From: Opitutia bacterium
Lineage (GTDB): Bacteria; Verrucomicrobiota; Verrucomicrobiia; Opitutales; Opitutaceae
Length of the DNA: 64,000 nt
Assembly (NCBI GenBank): GCA_016217595.1
Contig: JACRHS010000021.1
Span: 124,001 to 188,000 of the forward strand
Reading direction: 5' to 3'
The notes beneath the pieces were generated by a model, which saw nothing but the letters and a program-made list of their open reading frames with translations, was not told where the DNA came from and did no database searches. Shown piece by piece: positions 23,620 to 32,124 of the stretch (position 1 is its first letter; the number at the start of each line of letters is the position of its first letter). The position numbers and the translations under genes are program-made.

Positions 23620-26600
23620 AGACAGGTCAAAGACCCTGCTCGGCATCACCCGCTCTAAGGCGAAGATGTTCGAGTTCTCGGTGCCCACGGAGCACCATAT
23701 TGCGCCGAATCGCGATCCAGCGGGACTTTTTCCACTTACCCTTGCCATCGTCGGAGACGTGGCGGGTGCGATTGGCCGTGGCGAAGACATTTCCGCCCGA
23801 TTGATCGAAGCAAAGCAGGAACTCCGCTTCGCGGCATTTTTCTTAGACGCCTACCTCAAGGGTGAAGGCGACTCGCCTGCGAAACAGTATCTCACTCTGC
23901 TCGCGGCTGCCGCCTACTATCTCTGCGATCTGCCCGGAAGCGCGGCGGTCTTGGCCAGTCTGTGGCGAGGAGACGACGGCCACACGAATTGCCGCGATTT
24001 GGATGTGGCACTCGCCTGGTTGCTCCAGAGAAAGCTCGATGGCGCTGGCAAGATTGCGGAACCCACCTATGGGCCGCTCGTCACGGCGGGCGCTGCGCTT
24101 ATCGCCGCGTTCTATGATCACGGACAGGACGAGGCGCGCGTTTTGGCGCCCTTTTTCGAGCTACGCGCCAAGGCTCACCTTGTCGGCAGTTCCCGCGAGC
24201 TCTTGCTCGCGGATCTCATTGTCGCCGTCGCGAAGCGCCGTTTGGATATTTCAGCGCGCACCTGTCTGCCACGCTACACCGCGCTGCCTCCAGAAAAATG
24301 GGAGACAACCTTGGCTAAGGCCACGTTCGTCCGGGAATTCTGGCCCGCACAGCGTTTGCTCGGAGAAAAGGACGTGTTCAAGGGAACGTCGGCCATCGTT
24401 CAAATGCCGACGAGCGCGGGAAAAACCCGCGCCACGGAAATTCTCATCCGTAGTGCCGTGTTTTCCGGTCGCACCCGGCTGGCAGTGATCGTCGCGCCAT
24501 TCCGGGCGCTCTGCCACGAAATCCGCGACAGCTTGATTCTTTCGTTTAGCGGCGAAGGTTTCCGTATCGACGAAGTTTCAGACGTTCCGCAGGACGATTT
24601 TCTACTTGAAGAGACCTCTGCAGCCAACGTGCTGATCCTCACGCCGGAAAAGCTGCTTTATCTCACGCGACAGAAGGACGATCTCGCGCAGCGCATTGGC
24701 CTGCTCATTTATGACGAAGGACATCAATTCGATACGGGAATTCGCGGTGTCACCTACGAATTGCTCATCACGGCGCTAAAGTCCGTGGTGCCGGCTGACT
24801 GCCAAGTCGTCTTGATCTCGGCGGTCATTACCAATGCTGAGGCGATCAGTTCGTGGTTAAACGGCGCCGGCGGTTCGATCGTTTCCGGCGCAAACCTTTT
24901 CCCGACCCAACGCAGCGTGGCGTTCGCGAGCTGGCTCGATCACCTGGGCAGCCTCAAATTCATCGCCCAACCCGACTCCGGTCAACACACATATTATGTT
25001 CCGCGCGTCCTCGAGTCGACGCCGCTCGCAAAGCGCAAGAAAGAGAAAATCACGCGGCATTTTCCGACTCGCGGAGATGAGCAATCGATCGGGCTTTATC
25101 TGGCCTTGAAACTTGTCGCACAAGGATCGGTCGCGGTTTTCTGCGGTCGCAAATCCACCGTTACCAAGCTCTGCGAAATACTCTCGGATGCGTATGATCG
25201 TAAGCTCCCATTGCCGGTGCCGAAGACCTTTGCTCCCAACCCTGCGGCGACCGAGGAAATTGCGAAGCTCGCCGGGCTGGTGAAGCGGCATTACGGGAGC
25301 AAAGGCGCAGTTCCGCACTGCGCCGAAATGGGCGTGTTCACTCATCACGGCGCGACGCCTGGCGGCGTCCGACTCGCGGTCGAACACGCGATGAAAGAGT
25401 CCTTAGTCAAGATGGTGATTTGCACGTCTACGCTGGCGCAGGGCGTCAATTTACCTATCCGCTATCTCATTATCACCGGCGTCTATCAGGGGAAAAAGCG
25501 GATAAGCGTCCGCGACTTTCAGAACTTGATCGGACGTGCGGGGCGCGCGGGAATGCATACCGAAGGTAGCATTATCTTCTCCGACCCGGAAACGTTCGAC
25601 TTGCGCAAAACACCCGATGGAAAATGGCGCTGGGGGAAGGTCGCCGAGTTGCTCGATCCGAGCAAGGCCGAGGATTGTGCGAGCTCGTTGCTAACGTTGT
25701 TCGATCCGTTGGTCAGCGATGACGGCTCGGATAAAGCTAACCTCAACGTTGAGGCATTTTTCCACGCCTACTCGGCGAGCGCAGGAGGGCCGAGAGAGTT
25801 CGGGCAAAAACTGCTGCCAGCCATTCATGATCGCGGATTCTCAATGGAGAGAGTTGTCGAACAATTGGAACGCAAAGGGCAGATCATTTCAGCCTTGGAG
25901 AGCTTTATGATGGCGGCGGCAGGAGAGATTGGCATCGAGCTGAGTGAAAAAACCGCGACCGAAATGGCTCACGGCACGCTTGCATATCATCTCGCGACCA
26001 ACGAACAACGCGCAGACTTGGAGGCTCTCTTCCAAGCAATTACCAGGCACGTCGCTGAAAAGGTTCCCGAGCCAGAGCGTCGGAAAGCGTATGCAAAGAC
26101 GCTTTTTGGCGTCCGAAACTCGCTCTCGATTCATGCTTGGACGACCAGAAACACTGAAACTTTGAACTCCACCAAGAGCGACGAAGCTTTACTGGAAGCG
26201 ATTTGGCCGATGTTGACGCTTGGCATCACCAACCACCTCTTCCACAAAGCGACGATTCCGGTCACGATGCTGGAGTTGGCGAAGCGTTGGATCAGCGGCG
26301 ACTCGCCCGAGACTATGCTGAGCAATTTGAGAAATGTAGGGGTTCGTTTTGGTCACGGGCAGCGGCCGCGCTACCCTGACATCGACCATGTTGTCGACTT
26401 GTGTGAAAACGCATTTGGATTCGAGGGCGTTCTCGTGATTGCAGCCATCACCGAAGCTTTGCGGTTCGACGGACACGAAGACGCTCCGATCTTGGATCGG
26501 TTGTTGCACCTCCAGAAACGTTTGAAATACGGAGCGAAGACTCGGCAGGCCGTAATCCTGCATGAAGCAGGATTCGCCGACCGCGTCGTGGCCGATGAAC

Positions 26601-26758
26601 TTGCCGAAATTGCCGGGCCACGAGCGATCACCAAGAGTCGTATGCGTATTATTCTGCGCTCCCAACATGCGCGCGTAGAAAACGTGTTAGCGATGTTCCC
26701 GTCCTACTACTCGTTTGTTTGGGACAAGGTGCTGCGCGGAGGACGCCGCAAGCTCTGA
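23609..26758 (+). CDS. hamB: Hachiman defence protein HamB (superfamily 2 helicase)
   Basis: 1049 residues from GTG 23609, translationally coupled to hamA. The helicase core runs from about residue 230 to 700: Walker A MPTSAGKT near 265, motif II YDEGHQ near 367 (DEGH), CTSTLAQGVNLP near 610 and motif VI LIGRAGRAG near 640, a Ski2-like arrangement. N-terminal (about 200 residues) and C-terminal (about 350 residues) helical regions flank it. HamB binds HamA and is thought to sense DNA; disturbance releases the nuclease. Length and gene order match described Hachiman systems. All helicase motifs look intact. Confidence 0.88.
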   Translation: MKPEDRSKTLLGITRSKAKMFEFSVPTEHHIAPNRDPAGLFPLTLAIVGDVAGAIGRGEDISARLIEAKQELRFAAFFLDAYLKGEGDSPAKQYLTLLAAAAYYLCDLPGSAAVLASLWRGDDGHTNCRDLDVALAWLLQRKLDGAGKIAEPTYGPLVTAGAALIAAFYDHGQDEARVLAPFFELRAKAHLVGSSRELLLADLIVAVAKRRLDISARTCLPRYTALPPEKWETTLAKATFVREFWPAQRLLGEKDVFKGTSAIVQMPTSAGKTRATEILIRSAVFSGRTRLAVIVAPFRALCHEIRDSLILSFSGEGFRIDEVSDVPQDDFLLEETSAANVLILTPEKLLYLTRQKDDLAQRIGLLIYDEGHQFDTGIRGVTYELLITALKSVVPADCQVVLISAVITNAEAISSWLNGAGGSIVSGANLFPTQRSVAFASWLDHLGSLKFIAQPDSGQHTYYVPRVLESTPLAKRKKEKITRHFPTRGDEQSIGLYLALKLVAQGSVAVFCGRKSTVTKLCEILSDAYDRKLPLPVPKTFAPNPAATEEIAKLAGLVKRHYGSKGAVPHCAEMGVFTHHGATPGGVRLAVEHAMKESLVKMVICTSTLAQGVNLPIRYLIITGVYQGKKRISVRDFQNLIGRAGRAGMHTEGSIIFSDPETFDLRKTPDGKWRWGKVAELLDPSKAEDCASSLLTLFDPLVSDDGSDKANLNVEAFFHAYSASAGGPREFGQKLLPAIHDRGFSMERVVEQLERKGQIISALESFMMAAAGEIGIELSEKTATEMAHGTLAYHLATNEQRADLEALFQAITRHVAEKVPEPERRKAYAKTLFGVRNSLSIHAWTTRNTETLNSTKSDEALLEAIWPMLTLGITNHLFHKATIPVTMLELAKRWISGDSPETMLSNLRNVGVRFGHGQRPRYPDIDHVVDLCENAFGFEGVLVIAAITEALRFDGHEDAPILDRLLHLQKRLKYGAKTRQAVILHEAGFADRVVADELAEIAGPRAITKSRMRIILRSQHARVENVLAMFPSYYSFVWDKVLRGGRRKL

Positions 26759-26803
26759 TTCTCTTTTGATGCCAAACTCAAGGGGGCACGACCACGTCGC
26801 CCT

Positions 26804-27844
26804 TCACTCCTCCTTTGCGCCGCCGTCGTAGCGGATGGCGTGGCCGGCGGAGAGCAGGGCGTTGTTGAGGAAGACGGTGCCTGCGGCGGCGGGCGCCATG
26901 CTGTCAGCTTTAGGCTTACTGCCTGCCGCCTCGCCGATGAACACATCGGCGAGATACCGATCGTATTTGTCGGGCTTCGTGGTGCAGACGATCACTTCGT
27001 CGCCGATGCGGACGAGGTTTTCGACAAAGGCTTTGGCGGCGCGGCCGGCGGCGGTGGCGAGCTCGGGGCAGTCGAGTCCGCGGAGGCGCAGCCGGAGGTC
27101 GCGCGTGAAGCCGGGGGCGAGCGCGAGCGTGATGTCGAGCGTGTCGCCATCGATGATTTTGCGCAGTGTCGCCCGGTAGGTGAAGAGCTGGTCCGGGGTG
27201 GCGTCGGCGATCTTTTGCACGCCGTCCTCCGCCCACCGCACGATGTCGCCGGCCTTGAGCCTCGCCGGGGTCGCGGCGGGCACGGCGGCATAGTTTTTGA
27301 ATCCGAGGTCGATGCCCGGGCCGTCGCGGCGCTCGACGATGCGGCGCAGGCCGGGGACGCCGCAGCGGGGCTGGAGCAGCTCGGCGGTGGCGGCGGGCGC
27401 GGGGTCGTCCGCGGCGAGGGCGACGGCGTTGTAGGCGCGGACGCGGGTTTCGAGTTCGGGCGAGGTCCACTCCCGCCTGATCGCCTCGGCTTCCAGCGCC
27501 TTTCGTTGCGCAGGGTCGGCGACCTGGATCAGGAGCTTGTAGTGGGACCAGACCAATTTGGCGCGGTCGCGCCAAATTGGATAGCAACGGTAGAACTGGA
27601 CGCATTCCTGCAACGTCCGCCGGCTGATGCCGGTATCCTCGGCGAGTTTGGCGTAGGTCTTGGCGCCGTAGTCGGCGCGGTCGCGGAACAGGAGGACGTG
27701 CTCGTGGATGAGGCGGCCGGTCTCGTGGTAGGTCTCGAGCCACGCGCGATCGATGGCCCGGCGGCCTTGGACGACGACGGCGATCACCGCATCGCGCAGT
27801 TGCGCATAGGTCTTGGGGGTCGGGGCAGGCGCGGACAGGGGCAT
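26804..27844 (-). CDS. DUF1016 N-terminal domain fused to a staphylococcal-nuclease-like domain
   Basis: 346 residues from ATG 27844; an upstream in-frame extension crosses REP copy C and is rejected. Residues ~10-145 match the DUF1016/YhcG N-terminal domain: KTYAKLAEDTGISRRTLQE and later WSHYKLLIQVADPAQR. Residues ~225-325 form an SNase domain: KIIDGDTLD, then RLRGLDCPEL (Arg and Glu) and DKYDRYLADVF (second Arg), so the metal Asp and the Arg/Glu/Arg catalytic set are present. DUF1016 proteins normally carry a PDDEXK nuclease at the C-terminus, so this is an unusual pairing. No signal peptide. It is convergent with hamB, 45 bases apart, in the same island, so a defence role is likely but unproven. 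Confidence 0.8.
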   Translation of the reverse strand: MPLSAPAPTPKTYAQLRDAVIAVVVQGRRAIDRAWLETYHETGRLIHEHVLLFRDRADYGAKTYAKLAEDTGISRRTLQECVQFYRCYPIWRDRAKLVWSHYKLLIQVADPAQRKALEAEAIRREWTSPELETRVRAYNAVALAADDPAPAATAELLQPRCGVPGLRRIVERRDGPGIDLGFKNYAAVPAATPARLKAGDIVRWAEDGVQKIADATPDQLFTYRATLRKIIDGDTLDITLALAPGFTRDLRLRLRGLDCPELATAAGRAAKAFVENLVRIGDEVIVCTTKPDKYDRYLADVFIGEAAGSKPKADSMAPAAAGTVFLNNALLSAGHAIRYDGGAKEE

Positions 27845-27969
27845 GGGGAGAGGGGTGGCGGCGAGTGGAACGGATGTTTGCGGTCCACGCGAGCGCGGAG
27901 GCGCAGTCCAGCTCGCGGGCAATATCCGGTAATCGACCAGCCGCGTCGCGGGTCCGGACGTTGCAAATG

Positions 27970-28044
27970 GGTGGAGCGCGTTGTCCCTAACGCGCTTGTT
28001 GGGCCCGGCCGACGGCAAAGCGTCTTGAGGACAAGTCGCGTCAC
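27970..28044 (+). repeat. REP element R1, copy C (diverged)
   Basis: 75 bp in the same orientation as copies A and B. It starts GGTGGAGCGCGTTGTCC, keeps CTTGAGGACAAGTCGCG near its end, and has several substitutions and small deletions between (for example CCTAACGCGC instead of CCCAACGCGC). It lies in the 322-base gap between the divergent nuclease and HDOD-sigma genes; no other feature is seen there. Confidence 0.88.
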
Positions 28045-28166
28045 GCCGATCGCTCACGCAACGCTTCGAGCACCATCATTTTCCTTCCCGCTCCCGCCCC
28101 GGGGTAAAGCCCCCGCTTCCCTGCGCTTGAGTGTGCGGCATTTCTGGCAATAGTCGCAGGCCTCGA

Positions 28167-29696
28167 ATGGCTGCGACCAGCGCCCTTACCCGCACCAGGA
28201 TCTTCGAGATCGCGCGAAGCCTGCCCCCCGGACCCCGGATTCTCGCCGGGTTGGGCAAGCTGCTGCAGGATGAGAAAACCGACGTCGAGGAAGTCGCCAC
28301 CCTGATCAAACGCGACGCCGCGCTCGCCGCCCACATCATCCGGATCAGCAACAGCGTTTATTACCATGGCAGCGCCGAGGCGCACATCGGTGACATCGAG
28401 GAGGCCGTCAACCGCGTCGGTCTGCGCGAGGTTTACCGGCTCGTCGGGCTCGTGACGTCCAGCCAGCTGGTCGACCGGCCGCTGCTCTATTACAGCGTGA
28501 AGGTGGAGCCGTTGCGCGATCACATGGTTTACACGGCGCTCGCCTGCGAGGCGCTCGCCGCCATCGCCGGGATCGATGGTCGCAACGCCTACACCGCGGG
28601 GCTCATGCGCACGCTCGGCATCCTCGTGCTCGACCGCGTGGCGATGTTGTTGGAGCCGGTGGAGCCGTTCCGGCCGGAGGTCTTCGGCGGGTTCATCCCC
28701 TGGGAGGGCCGCGTGTTCTGCCTGAGCAACTGCGAGGTGGCGGCGATGATCCTCCAGGAATGGCGCTTCCCGCCCGAGATCGTGGAAGCGGTGCGCGAGC
28801 ACTACGTTACCCGCGACGAGGACCACAACAACCGCCTCGCCTGCCTGCTCAACCTCGCCGGCGGAATCGTCGCCGCCGCCGGGCACGGGCTCCCGGGCGA
28901 GGCCGCCTACTGGGAGAGCACGCCGCGCAAGCTCGCCGCCCTCGGGCTCACCGCCAAACAGATCGCGCAGGCGGCCGAGCGCACCCGCGCGGCGTTCCAA
29001 GCCTTTTCCCAGCACAGTGAAACGTCCCCCGGCGGCCCGGCGCGCGCCCCCGCGGAAGATTCCTGCAACTCGGAGGCGACGCCGGGTGTTGTTGGCACGA
29101 ACGATGACATCCACGTGCAAACAGACACCGCGGAGCTGAGCCCTCCGGAAGAATTTCCCGCCTTCATGCGCCGCTACCAAGACATGGTCTACGCCACCGC
29201 CGCGCGCCTCCTGGGCAACGAGACGCAGGCGGAGGACATTGCGCAGGAAGTCTTCCTCAAAGCTTACGAGCGCTGGACCGACCTGCGCACCAGCCCCGCC
29301 GCCGGCGGCTGGTTGAAAACCGTCGCGACCAACATGTCGCTCAACCACCTCCAGCGTTACCGCAAACGCTGGCGCTTCTTCTCGGAAATGACGCGGCGCG
29401 ACGACGACGCCGGTGCAGACGACCAGCCCGAGATCGAGTTTGCCGCGCCCGACCAGTTCTTCTCCGGGATGGACCAATCCGAGCGCCGCGCCTGGGTGGA
29501 CGAAGCGTTGCAAGAACTCCCCGAACATCAGCGCGTGCCGCTCGTGCTCTACCACTACGAAGACCTGCCGTACGACGAGATCGCCGCCAAGCTCGGCGTC
29601 TCCCTCGCCAAAGTGAAAACCGACATCCTGCGCGGCCGCGCCACCCTTGCGCGCCTGCTCACCCGCGGCGCCGGCCGCGAACAACTCGCCCGTTGA
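28167..29696 (+). CDS. HDOD domain fused to an ECF-type sigma factor
   Basis: 509 residues from ATG 28167, chosen by homology with the paralogue at 20804. Residues ~8-285 are HDOD (LIKRDAALAAHIIRISNS). A Ser/Pro/Glu-rich linker of about 40 residues follows. Sigma region 2 starts near residue 329 (FMRRYQDMVYATAARLLGN, then AEDIAQEVFLKAYERW), and region 4 near 448-500 (LPEHQRVPLVLYHYEDLPY, then IAAKLGVSLAKVKTDILRGR). No stop or frameshift separates the halves; the only internal start nearby is an unsupported GTG near 29117. It is followed 22 bases later by a membrane protein that may be its anti-sigma factor. The HDOD part may control sigma activity. Confidence 0.88.
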   Translation: MAATSALTRTRIFEIARSLPPGPRILAGLGKLLQDEKTDVEEVATLIKRDAALAAHIIRISNSVYYHGSAEAHIGDIEEAVNRVGLREVYRLVGLVTSSQLVDRPLLYYSVKVEPLRDHMVYTALACEALAAIAGIDGRNAYTAGLMRTLGILVLDRVAMLLEPVEPFRPEVFGGFIPWEGRVFCLSNCEVAAMILQEWRFPPEIVEAVREHYVTRDEDHNNRLACLLNLAGGIVAAAGHGLPGEAAYWESTPRKLAALGLTAKQIAQAAERTRAAFQAFSQHSETSPGGPARAPAEDSCNSEATPGVVGTNDDIHVQTDTAELSPPEEFPAFMRRYQDMVYATAARLLGNETQAEDIAQEVFLKAYERWTDLRTSPAAGGWLKTVATNMSLNHLQRYRKRWRFFSEMTRRDDDAGADDQPEIEFAAPDQFFSGMDQSERRAWVDEALQELPEHQRVPLVLYHYEDLPYDEIAAKLGVSLAKVKTDILRGRATLARLLTRGAGREQLAR

Positions 29697-29718
29697 AACC
29701 CGCCAATCCCTTTCTGCC

Positions 29719-30168
29719 ATGACGCCTCGCGACGACCAAAAATTGGAGCAATTCATCCACCAAGCGCTGCGCTCCGTCCCGCCGCGCCCCGCGCCGCGCT
29801 CGCTTGAAACGCGAGTGCTGGCCGCCATCGCCGCGCGCCAGGCCCTGCCGTGGTGGCGGCAGTCGTTCGCCCGCTGGCCGCTGCCGGCCCGCGCCGCCTT
29901 CCTCGCGCTGGCGCTCGCGCTCGTCGCCGCCATCGCGTGGCTCAGCCTCGCCGGCTCCGAACTGGCGCTGCCCGCGATCCGCGAAATGCTGGCGCCGCTC
30001 GCACACCTGCGCGTGGCGCTCGAAGCCGTGGCCGACATCTTCGCGCTGCTTTTCCGCAGCATTCCCACGCTCTGGCTTTACAGCGCGGCGGCGACTGTCG
30101 CCGCGTTGTACGCCGCCCTCTTCGGACTCGGCGCCACGGCTTACCGCACTCTCTTCGTCAATCGTTGA
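29719..30168 (+). CDS. Membrane protein, candidate anti-sigma factor of the HDOD-sigma operon
   Basis: 149 residues from ATG 29719. A soluble N-terminus (~50 residues: DDQKLEQFIHQALRSVPPRP, then RSLETRVLAAI) resembles the cytosolic part of anti-sigma proteins but lacks the HxxxCxxC zinc motif. Two hydrophobic segments follow, at about residues 58-80 and 112-138. It sits 22 bases after the sigma fusion and 12 bases before the bactofilin-like gene, indicating one operon. Anti-sigma function is inferred from position and topology only. Confidence 0.55.
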   Translation: MTPRDDQKLEQFIHQALRSVPPRPAPRSLETRVLAAIAARQALPWWRQSFARWPLPARAAFLALALALVAAIAWLSLAGSELALPAIREMLAPLAHLRVALEAVADIFALLFRSIPTLWLYSAAATVAALYAALFGLGATAYRTLFVNR

Positions 30169-30180
30169 ACCTTTTATCGC

Positions 30181-32055
30181 ATGAACTCCTCGGCTCGTGA
30201 AATTTTCCGCCGCGCATTTATCGCGCTCCTCCTCGGCCTGGCCCTGACGGCCTTCGCCCAGGAACCCGCCACGCCACCAGCGGCACCGCCCGCCGCTGCG
30301 GCCCCGGAGGCCGCCAAGCCCGTCGAGCCGGCCAAGGCCGACGCGCCCGCCGCCGTCGTCGAAAAACCGGCCCCAGCGCCCGCCGTTGCCCCCGCGCCGA
30401 CACCGGCGTCCGCGCCCGTTGAGAAGCCGGCCGAGCTGCGCCGCCTCGACACGGCCACGCCCGCCGTCGAGCCCGCGAAAGTCGAGACGCCGGAACAGCC
30501 CGCCACCGTGGCCCCCGCGACCGAGAAGCAGAAACCCGAGGCCACGGCCCCCGCCGACAAGAAGGGGAAGAAACCCTCGAAGAAAGTCACCATCCGCTCG
30601 CCCCAGCTGCATAAGTTGAACGAGTTCCCGATGGGCGACCACGTCGTGCCCGCGGGCGCCAAGTCAGGCGGCGAAGTCGTTTCTGTCTTCGGCAACTCGG
30701 TGGTCGAGGGCGAGACCAACGGCGAAGTCGTCTCCGTCTTCGGCAACACGCTCATCAACGGCCGGGCGGGCGGCGAAGCCGTCGCGGTGTTCGGCAATCT
30801 CACCATCAACGGGCACGTCAACGGCGAGGCCGTCGCGGTGTTTGGCAACATCACGCTGGGCGAAAATGCCGTGGTCGACGGCGAAGTCGTCGCGGTGTTC
30901 GGCCGGCTCCAGCGGCACCCGCACGCCGAGATCCGCGGCAGCGTGCAGGAGATCATGCCGCACGTGCTCATCCCCGGCCTCGGGTCGGTCGGCACGTGGT
31001 TCAAAAGCTGTCTGATGCTGGGCCGGCCGCTGGCCTTCGAATCCGGTCTCGGCTGGGTGTGGCTGCTCGCGGGAGCGCATCTGTTCCTCTATCTGCTGTT
31101 CGCACTGGTTTTCGGCCGCGGGCTGGTGAAATGCGCCGAGACGCTTGAGCAACACCCGGGCATGTCGATTGTGACGGCGCTGCTCGCGCTCTTGCTCACG
31201 CCGCTGGTGTTCCTGCTGCTGGCGATCACGGGCGTGGGTTTGCTGCTGATCCCGTTCCTCGGCGCGGGCCTGTTTTTCCTCGGGCTGTTCAGCCGCGCGG
31301 CGATGCACGCGTGGGTCGGCCGGCTCTTCACGCGGTTTCTCCCGGGGCCGTTCGGACACGTCGCGTTCGCCGTGCTGCTCGGCGGCGTGGTCATCCTGTT
31401 GTTCTACTGCGTGCCGGTCATCGGCCTGCTGCTGCACTTCCTGATCGGCACCCTCGGCATGGGCATGACGATCTACGCGATCATCCTCAGCATGAAGAAG
31501 GACAAGCCCGCCGTCGCCGCGCGTCCGCCGGCCCCTGCGGTCGCCGCGATGGCGCCGCCCATGATTCCGGTCGTGGCGCCGATGAACGCCGGCGGCGAGA
31601 TGTCCGCCCAACCGTTCGCCGCGCCCGCGATGACGTTGCCCGCGCCGGTCTCGGTGGCGGCCAGCCTGCCACGCGCCGGATTCTGGCTGCGCATGGGCGC
31701 GCTGGCGATTGACCTGATTTTGTGCGGCGCCTTGCTGTCGCTCCTCTCGATCCCGCATCTGCGCACCGGCAGCGGCACGCTCCTGCTGCTCGCGGCCACC
31801 TACGGCGCCGTGCTCTGGAAACTGCGCGGCACCACCATCGGCGGCACGATCTGCAACCTGCGCATCGTGCGCCTCGACGATCAACCCGTCGACTGGACCA
31901 CGGCGATCGTGCGCGCGCTGGGCTGCTTCCTCTCGCTCATCGTCGCCGGCCTCGGCTTCATCTGGATCGCCATCGATAACGACAAGCAGGCGTGGCACGA
32001 CAAAATCGCCGGCACCGTCGGGGTGCGCCTGCCCAAGGGCACGCCGCTGGTCTGA
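30181..32055 (+). CDS. Bactofilin-like repeat / multispanning / RDD-domain membrane protein
   Basis: 624 residues. A signal peptide ends near FAQ (residue 27), followed by a long Pro/Ala/Lys-rich linker to about residue 150. Five repeats of G-E-[VA]-V-[SA]-V-F-G start near residues 164, 181, 198, 215 and 234 (spacing 17, 17, 17, 19), resembling the beta-solenoid turns of polymer-forming bactofilins. Four or five membrane segments (about 285-440) and a Pro/Ala linker precede a C-terminal RDD domain (about 500-610) with membrane segments and DNDKQAWHDKIAGT. It may be an envelope sensor or output of the HDOD-sigma operon; its exact role is unknown. Confidence 0.8.
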   Translation: MNSSAREIFRRAFIALLLGLALTAFAQEPATPPAAPPAAAAPEAAKPVEPAKADAPAAVVEKPAPAPAVAPAPTPASAPVEKPAELRRLDTATPAVEPAKVETPEQPATVAPATEKQKPEATAPADKKGKKPSKKVTIRSPQLHKLNEFPMGDHVVPAGAKSGGEVVSVFGNSVVEGETNGEVVSVFGNTLINGRAGGEAVAVFGNLTINGHVNGEAVAVFGNITLGENAVVDGEVVAVFGRLQRHPHAEIRGSVQEIMPHVLIPGLGSVGTWFKSCLMLGRPLAFESGLGWVWLLAGAHLFLYLLFALVFGRGLVKCAETLEQHPGMSIVTALLALLLTPLVFLLLAITGVGLLLIPFLGAGLFFLGLFSRAAMHAWVGRLFTRFLPGPFGHVAFAVLLGGVVILLFYCVPVIGLLLHFLIGTLGMGMTIYAIILSMKKDKPAVAARPPAPAVAAMAPPMIPVVAPMNAGGEMSAQPFAAPAMTLPAPVSVAASLPRAGFWLRMGALAIDLILCGALLSLLSIPHLRTGSGTLLLLAATYGAVLWKLRGTTIGGTICNLRIVRLDDQPVDWTTAIVRALGCFLSLIVAGLGFIWIAIDNDKQAWHDKIAGTVGVRLPKGTPLV

Positions 32056-32124
32056 GCGGAGTTTTTTGCCCGCCGTTTTCTGGTTTGCCGAACCCGGGGC
32101 GCTTCGCCTATCGCCTTCCTCCCT

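Noticed and set aside
22741-26758. hamAB as a restriction-modification pair
   Set aside because: No methyltransferase is present; the DUF1837 plus Ski2-like helicase pair with overlapping genes fits Hachiman better.
21741-28044. R1 repeats as a CRISPR array
   Set aside because: Three copies at irregular distances of hundreds to thousands of bases, each palindromic, with no spacers or cas genes.
29117-29696. Sigma factor as a separate gene starting at an internal GTG near 29117
   Set aside because: No ribosome-binding site, no stop in the linker, and the upstream frame is coding with clear HDOD homology; kept only as a refutation route.
31030-31050. TTCGAATCC word resembling a tRNA T-arm
   Set aside because: It lies inside a coding sequence and no acceptor or anticodon arms can be built around it.
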